16,484 bases of DNA. Origin: Bacteroidota bacterium (lineage in GTDB: Bacteria > Bacteroidota > Ignavibacteria > Kryptoniales > JAKASW01). This document shows positions 1 to 6,189 of this stretch, one piece after another. The notes below the pieces were generated by a model, which did no database searches, had not been told where the DNA came from, and was given only the letters and a program-made list of their open reading frames with translations. Every line of letters starts with the position of its first letter. Position 1 is the stretch's first letter. Location of the stretch: positions 1 through 16,484 of the forward strand of contig JAJYJD010000050.1 of assembly GCA_021789755.1 (NCBI GenBank), written 5' to 3'. Made by a program: the position numbers and the translations under genes.

Positions 1-191
1 ACCAGTCTTCGCCCAATAAACCATATATGCCTGAATGCCTCTGCCACGTATATTAAGCAATACAACTATCATTCGCCATAAATACCGGATCTCGCGGTAC
101 CTCCCGTGCTCAATAACCGAATTAAAAGGGCGGCAGAAGAGGGTTATATTCATGCAAAGAATTTTTGCGGCCCTGAATTGGAGATAACGGT

Positions 192-644
192 ATGTCGATA
201 ACCTACGCTCATACAAACATAATAAGCTGCAACTGGCGCAAGCTTGCGGAGTTCTACATCGAGGTCTTCGACTGCAAACCCGTTCCACCGGCAAGGGACC
301 TTTCCGGCGAATGGCTTGAAAAAGGAACCGCGGTACAAAACGCCCGCCTGGAAGGAATGCATATCAGGCTTCCGGGTGGCGGAGAGAATGGCCCTACTCT
401 GGAAATATATTCGTACGAGGCGATGCTGGAGAGATCCGGATCCCCCGCGGCGAACAGGAAGGGATTCGGTCATATCGCGTTTCGTGTTGACGATGTCCGG
501 AAGACCCTTGAGGCGGTCACCTCGCACGGCGGGTCTGCCCTGGGAGAAATCGTGACGCATGAAGTGACCGGAGTCGGCAAGCTGACGTTTGTTTACGCAG
601 CCGATCCGGACGGAAACATAATCGAAATACAGAGATGGGATTAA
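192..644 (+). CDS. VOC family (glyoxalase/bleomycin-resistance fold) protein
   Basis: A 150-residue protein of the vicinal oxygen chelate superfamily, whose members are small metal enzymes or binding proteins built from paired beta-alpha-beta-beta-beta modules. Both half-modules are visible: one starts at YAHTNI (residues 5-10), the second at GFGHIAFRVDD (91-101) and closes with DPDGNIIEIQRW (138-149). The usual four metal-ligand positions can be assigned as H7, E71, H94 and E145, so metal binding looks intact. A GGAG at 180-183, eight bases before the ATG, supports the start. The stop lies just before or inside the start region of the aldo/keto reductase, so the two are probably co-transcribed. 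The substrate (glyoxal adduct, aromatic ring, antibiotic) cannot be read from the sequence. Family call is firm; function is open. Confidence 0.9.
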   Translation: MSITYAHTNIISCNWRKLAEFYIEVFDCKPVPPARDLSGEWLEKGTAVQNARLEGMHIRLPGGGENGPTLEIYSYEAMLERSGSPAANRKGFGHIAFRVDDVRKTLEAVTSHGGSALGEIVTHEVTGVGKLTFVYAADPDGNIIEIQRWD

Positions 645-664
645 GCCCAATGAAAGAAGAACAA

Positions 665-1507
665 ATGACAACCAACAATTTACCGACATTCTTACTCGCG
701 GGACAAATCGAAATCAACCGCATGGGATACGGGGCGATGCAGCTTACCGGCAAAGGTGTTTGGGGAGACGCTCCCAACCGAAACACTGCCAAGGAAGTGC
801 TCAAGACCGCGGTGGATGCGGGCGTGAACTTCATCGACACTGCCGATTCCTACGGCCCGCATACATGTGAAGTCCTGATACAGGAAGCACTGGGTCAGTA
901 CTACGAGAAATTTGTCCTGGCTACAAAAGGCGGACTCGAGCGCCCCGGCCCGGGACAGTGGATACCGAACGGACGTCCGGAGTATATCAGGGGATGCATT
1001 GAGGGAAGCCTGAGGCGATTGAAGCGGGACAGGATCGATCTCTGGCAGCTCCACCGCATAGACCCCAAGGTGCCGGTCGAGGAAACGCTCGGCCCGGTGG
1101 TGGACGCGGTGAAGGCCGGAAAGATCCGCTTCGTAGGTCTGTCCGAAATCGACGTTGAAGGCATCGAGCGAGCGCAGAAAGTCGTGCCGATAGTCTCGGT
1201 GCAGAACATGTACAACCTGGGTCAAAGAAAATGGGAAGACGTGGTCGACTACACCGCGGAGAAGAACATCGCCTTCATTCCATGGTTCCCGCTTGCTTCC
1301 GGCCCTGACAAGATGAAAGATAAAATCGGCGCTCTCGCGAAGAAGTACCGCGCTACTGTGGCACAGATAGCTCTTGCCTGGCTGCTCAAGCGGGCGCCGA
1401 ACATGGTGATCATTCCGGGTACAAGCTCGGTTCAGCACTTAAAGGAAAACCTCGGGGCAGTCAACGTGGAACTGTCGGATGAGGATTTCGCCGCCTTGTC
1501 GTCATAA
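665..1507 (+). CDS. Aldo/keto reductase
   Basis: A cytosolic NAD(P)H-dependent oxidoreductase of the AKR superfamily, a TIM-barrel family that reduces aldehydes and ketones. From the ATG at 665 the protein has 280 residues. The catalytic tetrad is present: D58 and Y63 in FIDTADSYG, K88 in ATKGG, and H130 in WQLHRID. The C-terminal cofactor-binding stretch is also typical (IPGTSSVQHLKENL). In-frame ATGs exist at 635 and 650 as well. The 635 start overlaps the upstream VOC stop by ten bases. I prefer 665 because AGAAGA precedes it and because family members begin near this point, but 650 is possible. The pairing with a VOC protein suggests carbonyl detoxification or metabolism of a reactive aldehyde; that is inference. 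Confidence 0.93.
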   Translation: MTTNNLPTFLLAGQIEINRMGYGAMQLTGKGVWGDAPNRNTAKEVLKTAVDAGVNFIDTADSYGPHTCEVLIQEALGQYYEKFVLATKGGLERPGPGQWIPNGRPEYIRGCIEGSLRRLKRDRIDLWQLHRIDPKVPVEETLGPVVDAVKAGKIRFVGLSEIDVEGIERAQKVVPIVSVQNMYNLGQRKWEDVVDYTAEKNIAFIPWFPLASGPDKMKDKIGALAKKYRATVAQIALAWLLKRAPNMVIIPGTSSVQHLKENLGAVNVELSDEDFAALSS

Positions 1508-1856
1508 CGAAATGGCGGAAGACAGACCATGCTAAGGAAAATGTTTTTCACAGGTGAACGGCCGACTCATCTCTGAGGCGGAAATCAAAAAGATCCGGGT
1601 AAGCTTCGCGCGATACACCGGCTTGGATATGACACCTTCCGGCAGGGTCTATAAACAGCTATTGCCTAACGGCTCTTGCCGCGCTACGGATGGTCACGTG
1701 TCTCAGCCCATGTACCGCCGGAATGCCAATTCCCTTTTAATTCCTCGATAGTACGAGCGCGCAGAGATCGGTCGGATAATTCTCGCTGGGGGCGCAAAGC
1801 GGTTTTCCGCTGCTCTCATGAATGAATTGCGGCCATTGCGGTTTTACTTTTCTCAT

Positions 1857-1885
1857 GTGATGCACCCACCGAATTGGGGCATCAC
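1857..1885. promoter_or_regulatory. Strong inverted repeat upstream of the activator promoter
   Basis: GTGATGC at 1857-1863 is the exact reverse complement of GCATCAC at 1879-1885. Inside it CCCA pairs with TGGG, giving about 11 base pairs with one bulged A and a six-base loop. There is no T-run after it, so it does not look like an intrinsic terminator. It ends 16 bases before the -35 box of the promoter for the sigma-54 activator gene, a position suited to an operator or an upstream activator site. Its role is not shown by sequence. Confidence 0.45.
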
Positions 1886-1901
1886 CCACCCTCCCGTCAT
1901 G

Positions 1902-1930
1902 TTGACAATGGAGCCGGCTGCGGCTATATT
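1902..1930 (+). promoter_or_regulatory. Sigma-70-type promoter for the activator gene
   Basis: TTGACA at 1902-1907 is followed after exactly 17 bases by TATATT at 1925-1930. This is a perfect -35 box and a five-of-six -10 box at ideal spacing. Transcription would begin near 1937, leaving about 120 bases of untranslated leader before the ATG at 2058. No other strong promoter is seen in the 550-base gap. Confidence 0.6.
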
Positions 1931-2057
1931 TTTGCGAGATAGCTAAGTTAGGGTTGATGTGGGTCAGGACGGCATTAATCTTCAGAGCAAAGCCTGCCTG
2001 CAGTTGCTGGTTTGAAACCGGAGAGTTCGGATAATAGTTTGACACGACGGAGGGAGC

Positions 2058-2972
2058 ATGTGGGAGCAGGAGTCCTATGACAGGGCGTCATATGAAAAGG
2101 GGAAACTTGCGGCACGGAGTGACGCACCGGTTCTGATAGTTGGTGAAACGGGGGTCGGAAAGGAAGTTCTCGCAAGGTCCATTCATCAGCACTCTGCGAG
2201 GCGAAACATGGCTTTCGTTCCGGTCAGTTGTGCATCAATTGCCAGCACACTCTTTGAGAGTGAGCTGTTCGGGCATACGAAGGGAGCCTTTACCGGTGCA
2301 ACGGAATCGAAGAAGGGGTTCATAGAAATTGCCAATTGCGGTACGCTCTTCCTGGACGAGATCTCAGAAGTCCCGTCCGGAATGCAGACGAAACTCCTTC
2401 GGGTAATCGAGACAAAAGAATATTATCAGGTCGGCAACACGACGGCGAAGACCGCAGACTTCCGGTTGATCAGCGCTTCTAACCGGTCAATTACCGAACT
2501 GAACAACGGTCAGCTTCTGAGGAAGGACTTTCTCTACCGCATAAACACTTTTGTGATAGAGGTGCCGCCGCTCAGGCAACGAAGAGACGCCATCCCCGAT
2601 CTTCTCACACACTTCATTAGTCTCAGCGGTTCTCCCGCAAAGTTTTCCGGGAAGGCTATCGAACTCATATTATGCTATCCATTTCCGGGCAATATCCGGG
2701 AATTGAGAAACATGGTCGACTACGCCGTAGCCTCGGCCGCGGAAAAGGCTTCCGTGATCGATGCCGGACATTTGCCGCGGTCATTACTCGACTATTGTGG
2801 AATGATCACGTGCAGGGATGCGTCGAATCTGAGGAAAACACTTGCTTGCTTCACTGCCACGTATGTCAGGTACGTTCTGAATGAAAACGAAGGCGACGTT
2901 AATAAAGCAGCCGAACAACTCGGCGTTTCACGCGCCACAGTTTATCGCGCTATACGCAGAGGCAAAGGATGA
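2058..2972 (+). CDS. Sigma-54-dependent activator, AAA+ plus Fis-type HTH, no sensor domain
   Basis: A 304-residue bacterial enhancer-binding protein that would use ATP hydrolysis to open sigma-54 promoters. Walker A is GETGVGKE (29-36), the sigma-54 contact loop GAFTGA is intact (76-81), and Walker B is TLFLDE (96-101). The arginine-finger region is LRKDFLYRINTF (154-165). The C-terminus carries a Fis-type helix-turn-helix (NKAAEQLGVSRATVYRAIRR, 282-301). There is no receiver, GAF or PAS domain in front, and none was lost by start choice: an in-frame TGA lies at 2040-2042 and GGAGGG directly precedes the ATG. The architecture is that of PspF, whose activity is set by partner proteins or by its own level. 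It ends about 190 bases before the radical SAM gene on the same strand, so it is the likely local regulator. Confidence 0.93.
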   Translation: MWEQESYDRASYEKGKLAARSDAPVLIVGETGVGKEVLARSIHQHSARRNMAFVPVSCASIASTLFESELFGHTKGAFTGATESKKGFIEIANCGTLFLDEISEVPSGMQTKLLRVIETKEYYQVGNTTAKTADFRLISASNRSITELNNGQLLRKDFLYRINTFVIEVPPLRQRRDAIPDLLTHFISLSGSPAKFSGKAIELILCYPFPGNIRELRNMVDYAVASAAEKASVIDAGHLPRSLLDYCGMITCRDASNLRKTLACFTATYVRYVLNENEGDVNKAAEQLGVSRATVYRAIRRGKG

Positions 2973-3060
2973 TGCCAGCTGGAAGAACCAAGCAAGAGAA
3001 ATCCCCCATTGTCATATCCATTTCATTTTTGAGACAGCGTCACCGTTGGATTTCTCAAAC

Positions 3061-3072
3061 ATGAAATTTCAT
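3061..3072. promoter_or_regulatory. Perfect 12-base palindrome, possible activator site
   Basis: ATGAAATTTCAT is its own reverse complement. It lies in the 191-base gap between the activator gene and the radical SAM gene, about 40 bases before a sigma-54-like element. Enhancer-binding proteins with a Fis-type HTH bind palindromic sites upstream of their promoters, so it is a candidate. A palindrome of this length can also occur by chance. Confidence 0.25.
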
Positions 3073-3113
3073 CTTGCAGGACGGCCGGTTAAGTATAAGC
3101 AACACGGTTCTTC

Positions 3114-3130
3114 CCGGCATGCTTGTTGTC
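3114..3130 (+). promoter_or_regulatory. Degenerate sigma-54-like (-24/-12) element
   Basis: The sequence CCGGCATGCTTGTTGTC has GGCATG at the -24 position and TTGT at the -12 position with the correct ten-base gap between the GG and the G of TTG. The consensus is TGGCACG-N4-TTGC, so the invariant -12 C is replaced by T. It ends 33 bases before the preferred radical SAM start. The presence of an intact GAFTGA activator next door is what makes it worth listing. Confidence 0.25.
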
Positions 3131-3163
3131 TTTACAGTTTGTGCGGGCGTGTACCGAAAATCG

Positions 3164-4600
3164 ATGAGGATATCAGATTATATAATATATTTGAGACTTC
3201 CCGGGTCCGGGAAATATCTTCTCGTTCACGGTTATACCGGGGCCGTCGACCTCGTGCAACCGAATGTAGTGGAATACCTCAAACACTTCGAACCCGCAGG
3301 CAAGTCGAATGGAATTTCGTCGGCAACGACGGATGCCCTCGTCAAACGCGGTTACCTGACGGACATGAGTCACGAAGAGGAGGTTGCGCGGGTGAAGGAG
3401 CTCGCAGAGTTTCTTCATCGGAGGCGATTGAGAGCAGAAAAATGGTTCCTCCTCATTCCTTCCTACAACTGCAATTTCGCATGCCCGTATTGTTATGAAG
3501 GAAGGATATCGGCCGGCGGGACCAACTGGTCGAGGAAAACAATGTCCGGGGAGCTCGTCGACAGTGCATACGCGGCCATCAAAGCGATGGAACCCGACAA
3601 CGCGAAACGCAGGGGAATCGTACTGTATGGCGGCGAGCCCCTCATGGCCGAAAATTACGATGCGGTAAGGTATATTCTTGAGAGAGGCATGCGGGAGAAT
3701 TATGTTTTCATCGCGGTGACAAACGGTTATGATCTGGACCGGTATCGTGATTTTCTGGGCAAAGGCAAGATAGCGATGTTGCAGGTAAGCCTTGACGGCT
3801 CTCCCGAAAGTCATAACAGAAGGAGGCATCCCAGAAGCGGCGCGGATTCGTTCCGGAAAATTGCCGACAATATCACTATGGCCCTGGATGCCGGAGCCAG
3901 GGTATCCGTACGGGTTAACCTGGACAAAGAGAATCTTAGTGACCTCAGATTGCTCAACGCGTTATTCGTCAGCAGGGGCTGGATCGGAAACGAGAAATTT
4001 AGATACTATGTCGCCGCGGTTTTCAATCCCGAAAAGGAAAATCGCAGAGCAAATAACCTTGCCAAAGGGAGTCTTGTGAAGTCGGCTCTCGGCGAGAGAA
4101 GGGTTTGCGAAGATCTGTCCGAATTGCGCGTGGACGACTTTGGTTTGGAAGCCGGTTTCGGAGCCGCTTTCACAGATGGGGGCCTTGTTCCGTTCCGCGC
4201 GAATTTTTGCAGCGCCCAGGAAGGGACCTATATTTTCGATCCGGTAGGCGACATATACTCGTGCTGGCAGTCCGTGGGTATCGAAAACGAGCGGGTCGGA
4301 AGATATTTCCCCGTGTTTAATATCGATGAGGCATCGGTCGGCAGGTGGCGGGACAGATGCGTGTCCGTTATGCCTGACTGTCCGGAGTGCAAGTATGCAC
4401 TTTTCTGCGGCGGAGGTTGCGAGGGACTGGCATACCTGACAACAGGCTCACACTATAATTCTTATTGCGACGATTTCCCGAACGCGTTCGCCCATTCCGT
4501 TCCCGCCGCCTACAGCAACTATCTGCTGAAAAAGAAGACACTTTCGTTGACGGATGATGACGCGCGGCCAGGGCTGTCCCCGTCATCCCCGCTCACTTAA
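3164..4600 (+). CDS. Radical SAM/SPASM peptide maturase with RRE-like N-terminus
   Basis: A 478-residue radical SAM enzyme (from the ATG at 3164) likely to modify the adjacent peptide. The [4Fe-4S]-SAM motif CX3CX2C is C103, C107, C110 in YNCNFACPYCYE, with GGEP at 156-159 and SLDG at 209-212. The C-terminus has a complete SPASM domain: C349-X12-G-X4-C367, then C406-X2-C409-X5-C415-X3-C419-X15-C435, seven cysteines able to hold two auxiliary clusters, as in thioether-forming and PqqE-type maturases. Residues 1-70 (YLLVHGYTGAVDLVQPNVVEYL) look like a PqqD/RRE-type peptide-recognition domain. A TTG at 3074 and an ATG at 3119 are in frame, but 3164 starts exactly at the conserved-looking N-terminus. 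Its ribosome site is weak. The reaction (thioether, epimerisation, C-C link) cannot be told from sequence. Confidence 0.92.
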   Translation: MRISDYIIYLRLPGSGKYLLVHGYTGAVDLVQPNVVEYLKHFEPAGKSNGISSATTDALVKRGYLTDMSHEEEVARVKELAEFLHRRRLRAEKWFLLIPSYNCNFACPYCYEGRISAGGTNWSRKTMSGELVDSAYAAIKAMEPDNAKRRGIVLYGGEPLMAENYDAVRYILERGMRENYVFIAVTNGYDLDRYRDFLGKGKIAMLQVSLDGSPESHNRRRHPRSGADSFRKIADNITMALDAGARVSVRVNLDKENLSDLRLLNALFVSRGWIGNEKFRYYVAAVFNPEKENRRANNLAKGSLVKSALGERRVCEDLSELRVDDFGLEAGFGAAFTDGGLVPFRANFCSAQEGTYIFDPVGDIYSCWQSVGIENERVGRYFPVFNIDEASVGRWRDRCVSVMPDCPECKYALFCGGGCEGLAYLTTGSHYNSYCDDFPNAFAHSVPAAYSNYLLKKKTLSLTDDDARPGLSPSSPLT

Positions 4601-4606
4601 GGAACG

Positions 4607-4622
4607 CCGGTGGCCGCACCGG
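4607..4622. promoter_or_regulatory. Hairpin between maturase and precursor genes
   Basis: CCGGTG at 4607-4612 pairs perfectly with CACCGG at 4617-4622 around a four-base loop GCCG. It is followed by A-rich sequence, not a T-run, and then by the ribosome site of the peptide gene, so it is not a + strand terminator. Such a stem at the 5' side of a precursor gene could protect a processed mRNA end and raise peptide output over the enzymes. Confidence 0.45.
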
Positions 4623-4654
4623 AAAAAGATAACACTAAACAAAGGAGATGATTG

Positions 4655-4798
4655 ATGGAAGAAGAGAAGAAAGACGAGATCGTCTCGTTGAACAAGGATC
4701 TGTTCTCCGACCTGTCCATTGACGAGCTTGAAAAGAGGCTCGAGATGGTGACAACAAGCTGCTGGGTCGGATGCAACTTGTGCAGTCTTTTTGGTTGA
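4655..4798 (+). CDS. Putative RiPP precursor peptide (47 residues)
   Basis: A small gene between the maturase and the TPR gene with an excellent ribosome site, AAAGGAG at 4641-4647, seven bases before the ATG. The encoded peptide has a highly charged leader that includes NKDLFSDLSIDELEKRLEM (13-31), an amphipathic helix rich in Glu, Asp and Lys. It is followed by a sharply different C-terminus, TTSCWVGCNLCSLFG (33-47). This core carries three cysteines in a CX3CX2C pattern (C36, C40, C43), one Trp (W37), two Thr and two Ser, and no charged residue. The charged-leader/Cys-rich-core contrast is the hallmark of RiPP precursors. The neighbours (radical SAM/SPASM enzyme, RRE-like domains, M50 protease) support the call. 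There is no double-Gly cleavage site. I recognise no named precursor family. Confidence 0.8.
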   Translation: MEEEKKDEIVSLNKDLFSDLSIDELEKRLEMVTTSCWVGCNLCSLFG

Positions 4799-4824
4799 CG
4801 GAACAGAAGGAAGCTATCGCTTCG

Positions 4825-4857
4825 GCGTGCGCTTTGTTCATCGAGCATTGCGCACGC
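4825..4857. promoter_or_regulatory. GC-rich hairpin after the precursor gene
   Basis: GCGTGCGC at 4825-4832 is the exact reverse complement of GCGCACGC at 4850-4857, an eight-base-pair GC-rich stem around a 17-base loop. It sits 26 bases after the peptide stop codon and 67 bases before the TPR start. It lacks a T-run, so it is more likely a partial attenuator or a 3' stabiliser of a short precursor transcript than a full terminator. Confidence 0.5.
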
Positions 4858-4923
4858 TCATCTGTGAAAAAAATCTTTCGAGGCATAGGACCAGCAAATG
4901 AATAAGCAGGAAAAGACTCGTTT

Positions 4924-6189
4924 TTGAAAGTGTTCAGGAAAAATGCTTCGCTGATGATATCATCAACAACTATTTTACGACTTTCGACGGTACTGTCGTC
5001 AGTCACGAGTCTGTCCGCGTGTATCCTTCTTTCATCTTTCCTGTCCGTCCCCGTGGTTTTCTCCCAGCTCAAGACGGAAGGCCGCGTGCACAACTCCGCC
5101 CCCGCACCACCACACAGCGGTCCTGCCGCGGATATAGATTCTGTAACAGCGGCGATATACAACTACAAATTCGACAAGGCATTTAGAGTCGCAGATCGAA
5201 TGATAGCTTCAAAACCAGATGAACCGTACGGCTATTTTTACAAGAGCATGATCTATTGGGAGATTTTCAGGTCACGGGGGGCGACCGAGGGAGGCGCAGA
5301 ACCACCCGACAGCGTCTCCGCTCGCTTCCAGCACCTGATCGAGAAGAGCATCGAACTATCTGAGGCGAAGATCGATGCCGACGGAAACGATATAGAAGGA
5401 CTGTTCTATTATGGCGGCGCACTCGGTTACAGAGCCCGGTACGAGGGGATGAAAGGCAACTGGTTCTCGGCTGCTTCCGATGGAGCGAACAGCAGGAAAT
5501 ACCTCGAACGGGTTGTAGCCATGGACTCAACGCGTTTCGACGCCTACCTTGGAATAGGAGCTTTCGACTACTACGCTTCGCACGTTCCGTGGTTCCTGAA
5601 ACCGATTTCCTTCCTGTTTGGATTGAACGGCAGAGAAGATGATGCCATGCGGGAATTGAAAATGGCTGTCAAATCCGGCACGTATGCACGGGCAGAAGCG
5701 GCGGAATTTCTTGCGGTCACTGTCTACATGAGCAAAGGGATGTGGCCCGATGCGCTGGAGGTATTGGCAGGGCTGCATACCGAGTATCCGCTCAACCCGG
5801 GTTTCGCCAGGAACCTCTGTATCGTTCTCTATAAGATGAATGACTATCCGGCTGCGGTCCGGTTTGCCGATTCCACTCTCGGGACGTACTCTGCTGGCGG
5901 CCCCGACTACATGTTCAACACCGGATATATGCGCATCCTTAGAGCGATGTCGAATTTGAAATTGAAAACCAATTACAGAAGTGCCGTGACTGATTGCGGG
6001 GAAGTGATCAGTGCAGGACAGCCGGAATTTCTTATCCCTTGGGCATACTACATAAGAGGCGCGATCTTCGCCGAATGGAATTTGAAAGAAGAGGCAGCAA
6101 GCGATTTCGAGACAGTCCTCAGAATGAAGGATTTCGATGCCTCCCGCAGTCGTGCGGAGCAGGCGCTTGATAGTCTGAAGCGGCGATGA
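4924..6189 (+). CDS. Exported TPR-type protein of the peptide cluster
   Basis: A 421-residue protein from a TTG start; a GTG two codons later is an alternative. AGGAAAAG about nine bases upstream serves as ribosome site. Residues 1-45 form a basic start (MKVFRKN) and a long hydrophobic, Ser-rich stretch ending VPVVFS-Q, consistent with a Sec signal peptide cut near residue 45 or a membrane anchor. The remainder is alpha-helical with TPR-like repeats, for example FDKAFRVADRMIASKPDEPYGYFY (in two halves, 83-106), WPDALEVLAGLHTEYPLNP and YPAAVRFADSTLG. It would act outside the cytoplasm, probably as a binding scaffold. Its stop overlaps the next gene by four bases (ATGA), implying translational coupling. 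Immunity, receptor or assembly roles are all possible. A nine-codon frame (ATG 4898) overlaps the start but is probably chance. Confidence 0.85.
   Translation: MKVFRKNASLMISSTTILRLSTVLSSVTSLSACILLSSFLSVPVVFSQLKTEGRVHNSAPAPPHSGPAADIDSVTAAIYNYKFDKAFRVADRMIASKPDEPYGYFYKSMIYWEIFRSRGATEGGAEPPDSVSARFQHLIEKSIELSEAKIDADGNDIEGLFYYGGALGYRARYEGMKGNWFSAASDGANSRKYLERVVAMDSTRFDAYLGIGAFDYYASHVPWFLKPISFLFGLNGREDDAMRELKMAVKSGTYARAEAAEFLAVTVYMSKGMWPDALEVLAGLHTEYPLNPGFARNLCIVLYKMNDYPAAVRFADSTLGTYSAGGPDYMFNTGYMRILRAMSNLKLKTNYRSAVTDCGEVISAGQPEFLIPWAYYIRGAIFAEWNLKEEAASDFETVLRMKDFDASRSRAEQALDSLKRR

Larger units (their letters stand above)
1508..2057. other. Intergenic region without a convincing gene
   Basis: This 550-base stretch separates the reductase from the RiPP-type locus. 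The only open frame of note is a GTG-started 65-codon frame (1554-1751) with no ribosome site and no family resemblance, which I do not accept as a gene. A weak hairpin, GGAAT/ATTCC followed by CTTTTAATT, lies at 1720-1738 and could end transcription of the reductase. A small AGCGG-TTTT-CCGCT hairpin is at 1798-1811. The larger dyad at 1857-1885 and the promoter at 1902-1930 are listed separately. The 5' leader of the next gene would be about 120 bases. Confidence 0.6.

Noticed and set aside
1..191. Searched for a gene end, tRNA or array before the VOC gene
   Set aside because: Nothing found beyond a poor TATATT box at 145-150 with no matching -35; no CRISPR repeats, tRNA or rRNA were seen anywhere in the window.
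692..1438. Long - strand frame across the reductase, and similar - strand frames across other genes
   Set aside because: These are mirror frames of strongly coding + strand genes, without ribosome sites or family resemblance.
1554..1751. 65-codon GTG-started frame after the reductase
   Set aside because: No ribosome site, no recognisable family, ends in low-information sequence; most likely chance.
2969..3064. Short frame MMPAGRTKQEK... overlapping the activator stop, considered as a second precursor peptide
   Set aside because: The ribosome-like AAAGG touches the start codon, the peptide has no Cys and no leader/core contrast.
3074..3163. Longer N-terminus for the radical SAM protein (TTG 3074 or ATG 3119)
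   Set aside because: The added residues look like translated intergenic DNA and would cover the candidate promoter; the domain begins at 3164.
4607..4622. Intrinsic terminator between maturase and peptide
   Set aside because: The stem is followed by A residues, not T, on the + strand, and no gene runs on the - strand to use it.
4881..4898. Second sigma-54-like element before the TPR gene
   Set aside because: Only GGCA and GC at the right spacing match; the -12 box reads CAGCA. Too degenerate.
5011..5025. Lipobox LSAC in the TPR protein (C33)
   Set aside because: The hydrophobic segment continues well past the Cys to VPVVFS, which fits a long signal peptide or anchor, not a lipoprotein signal.
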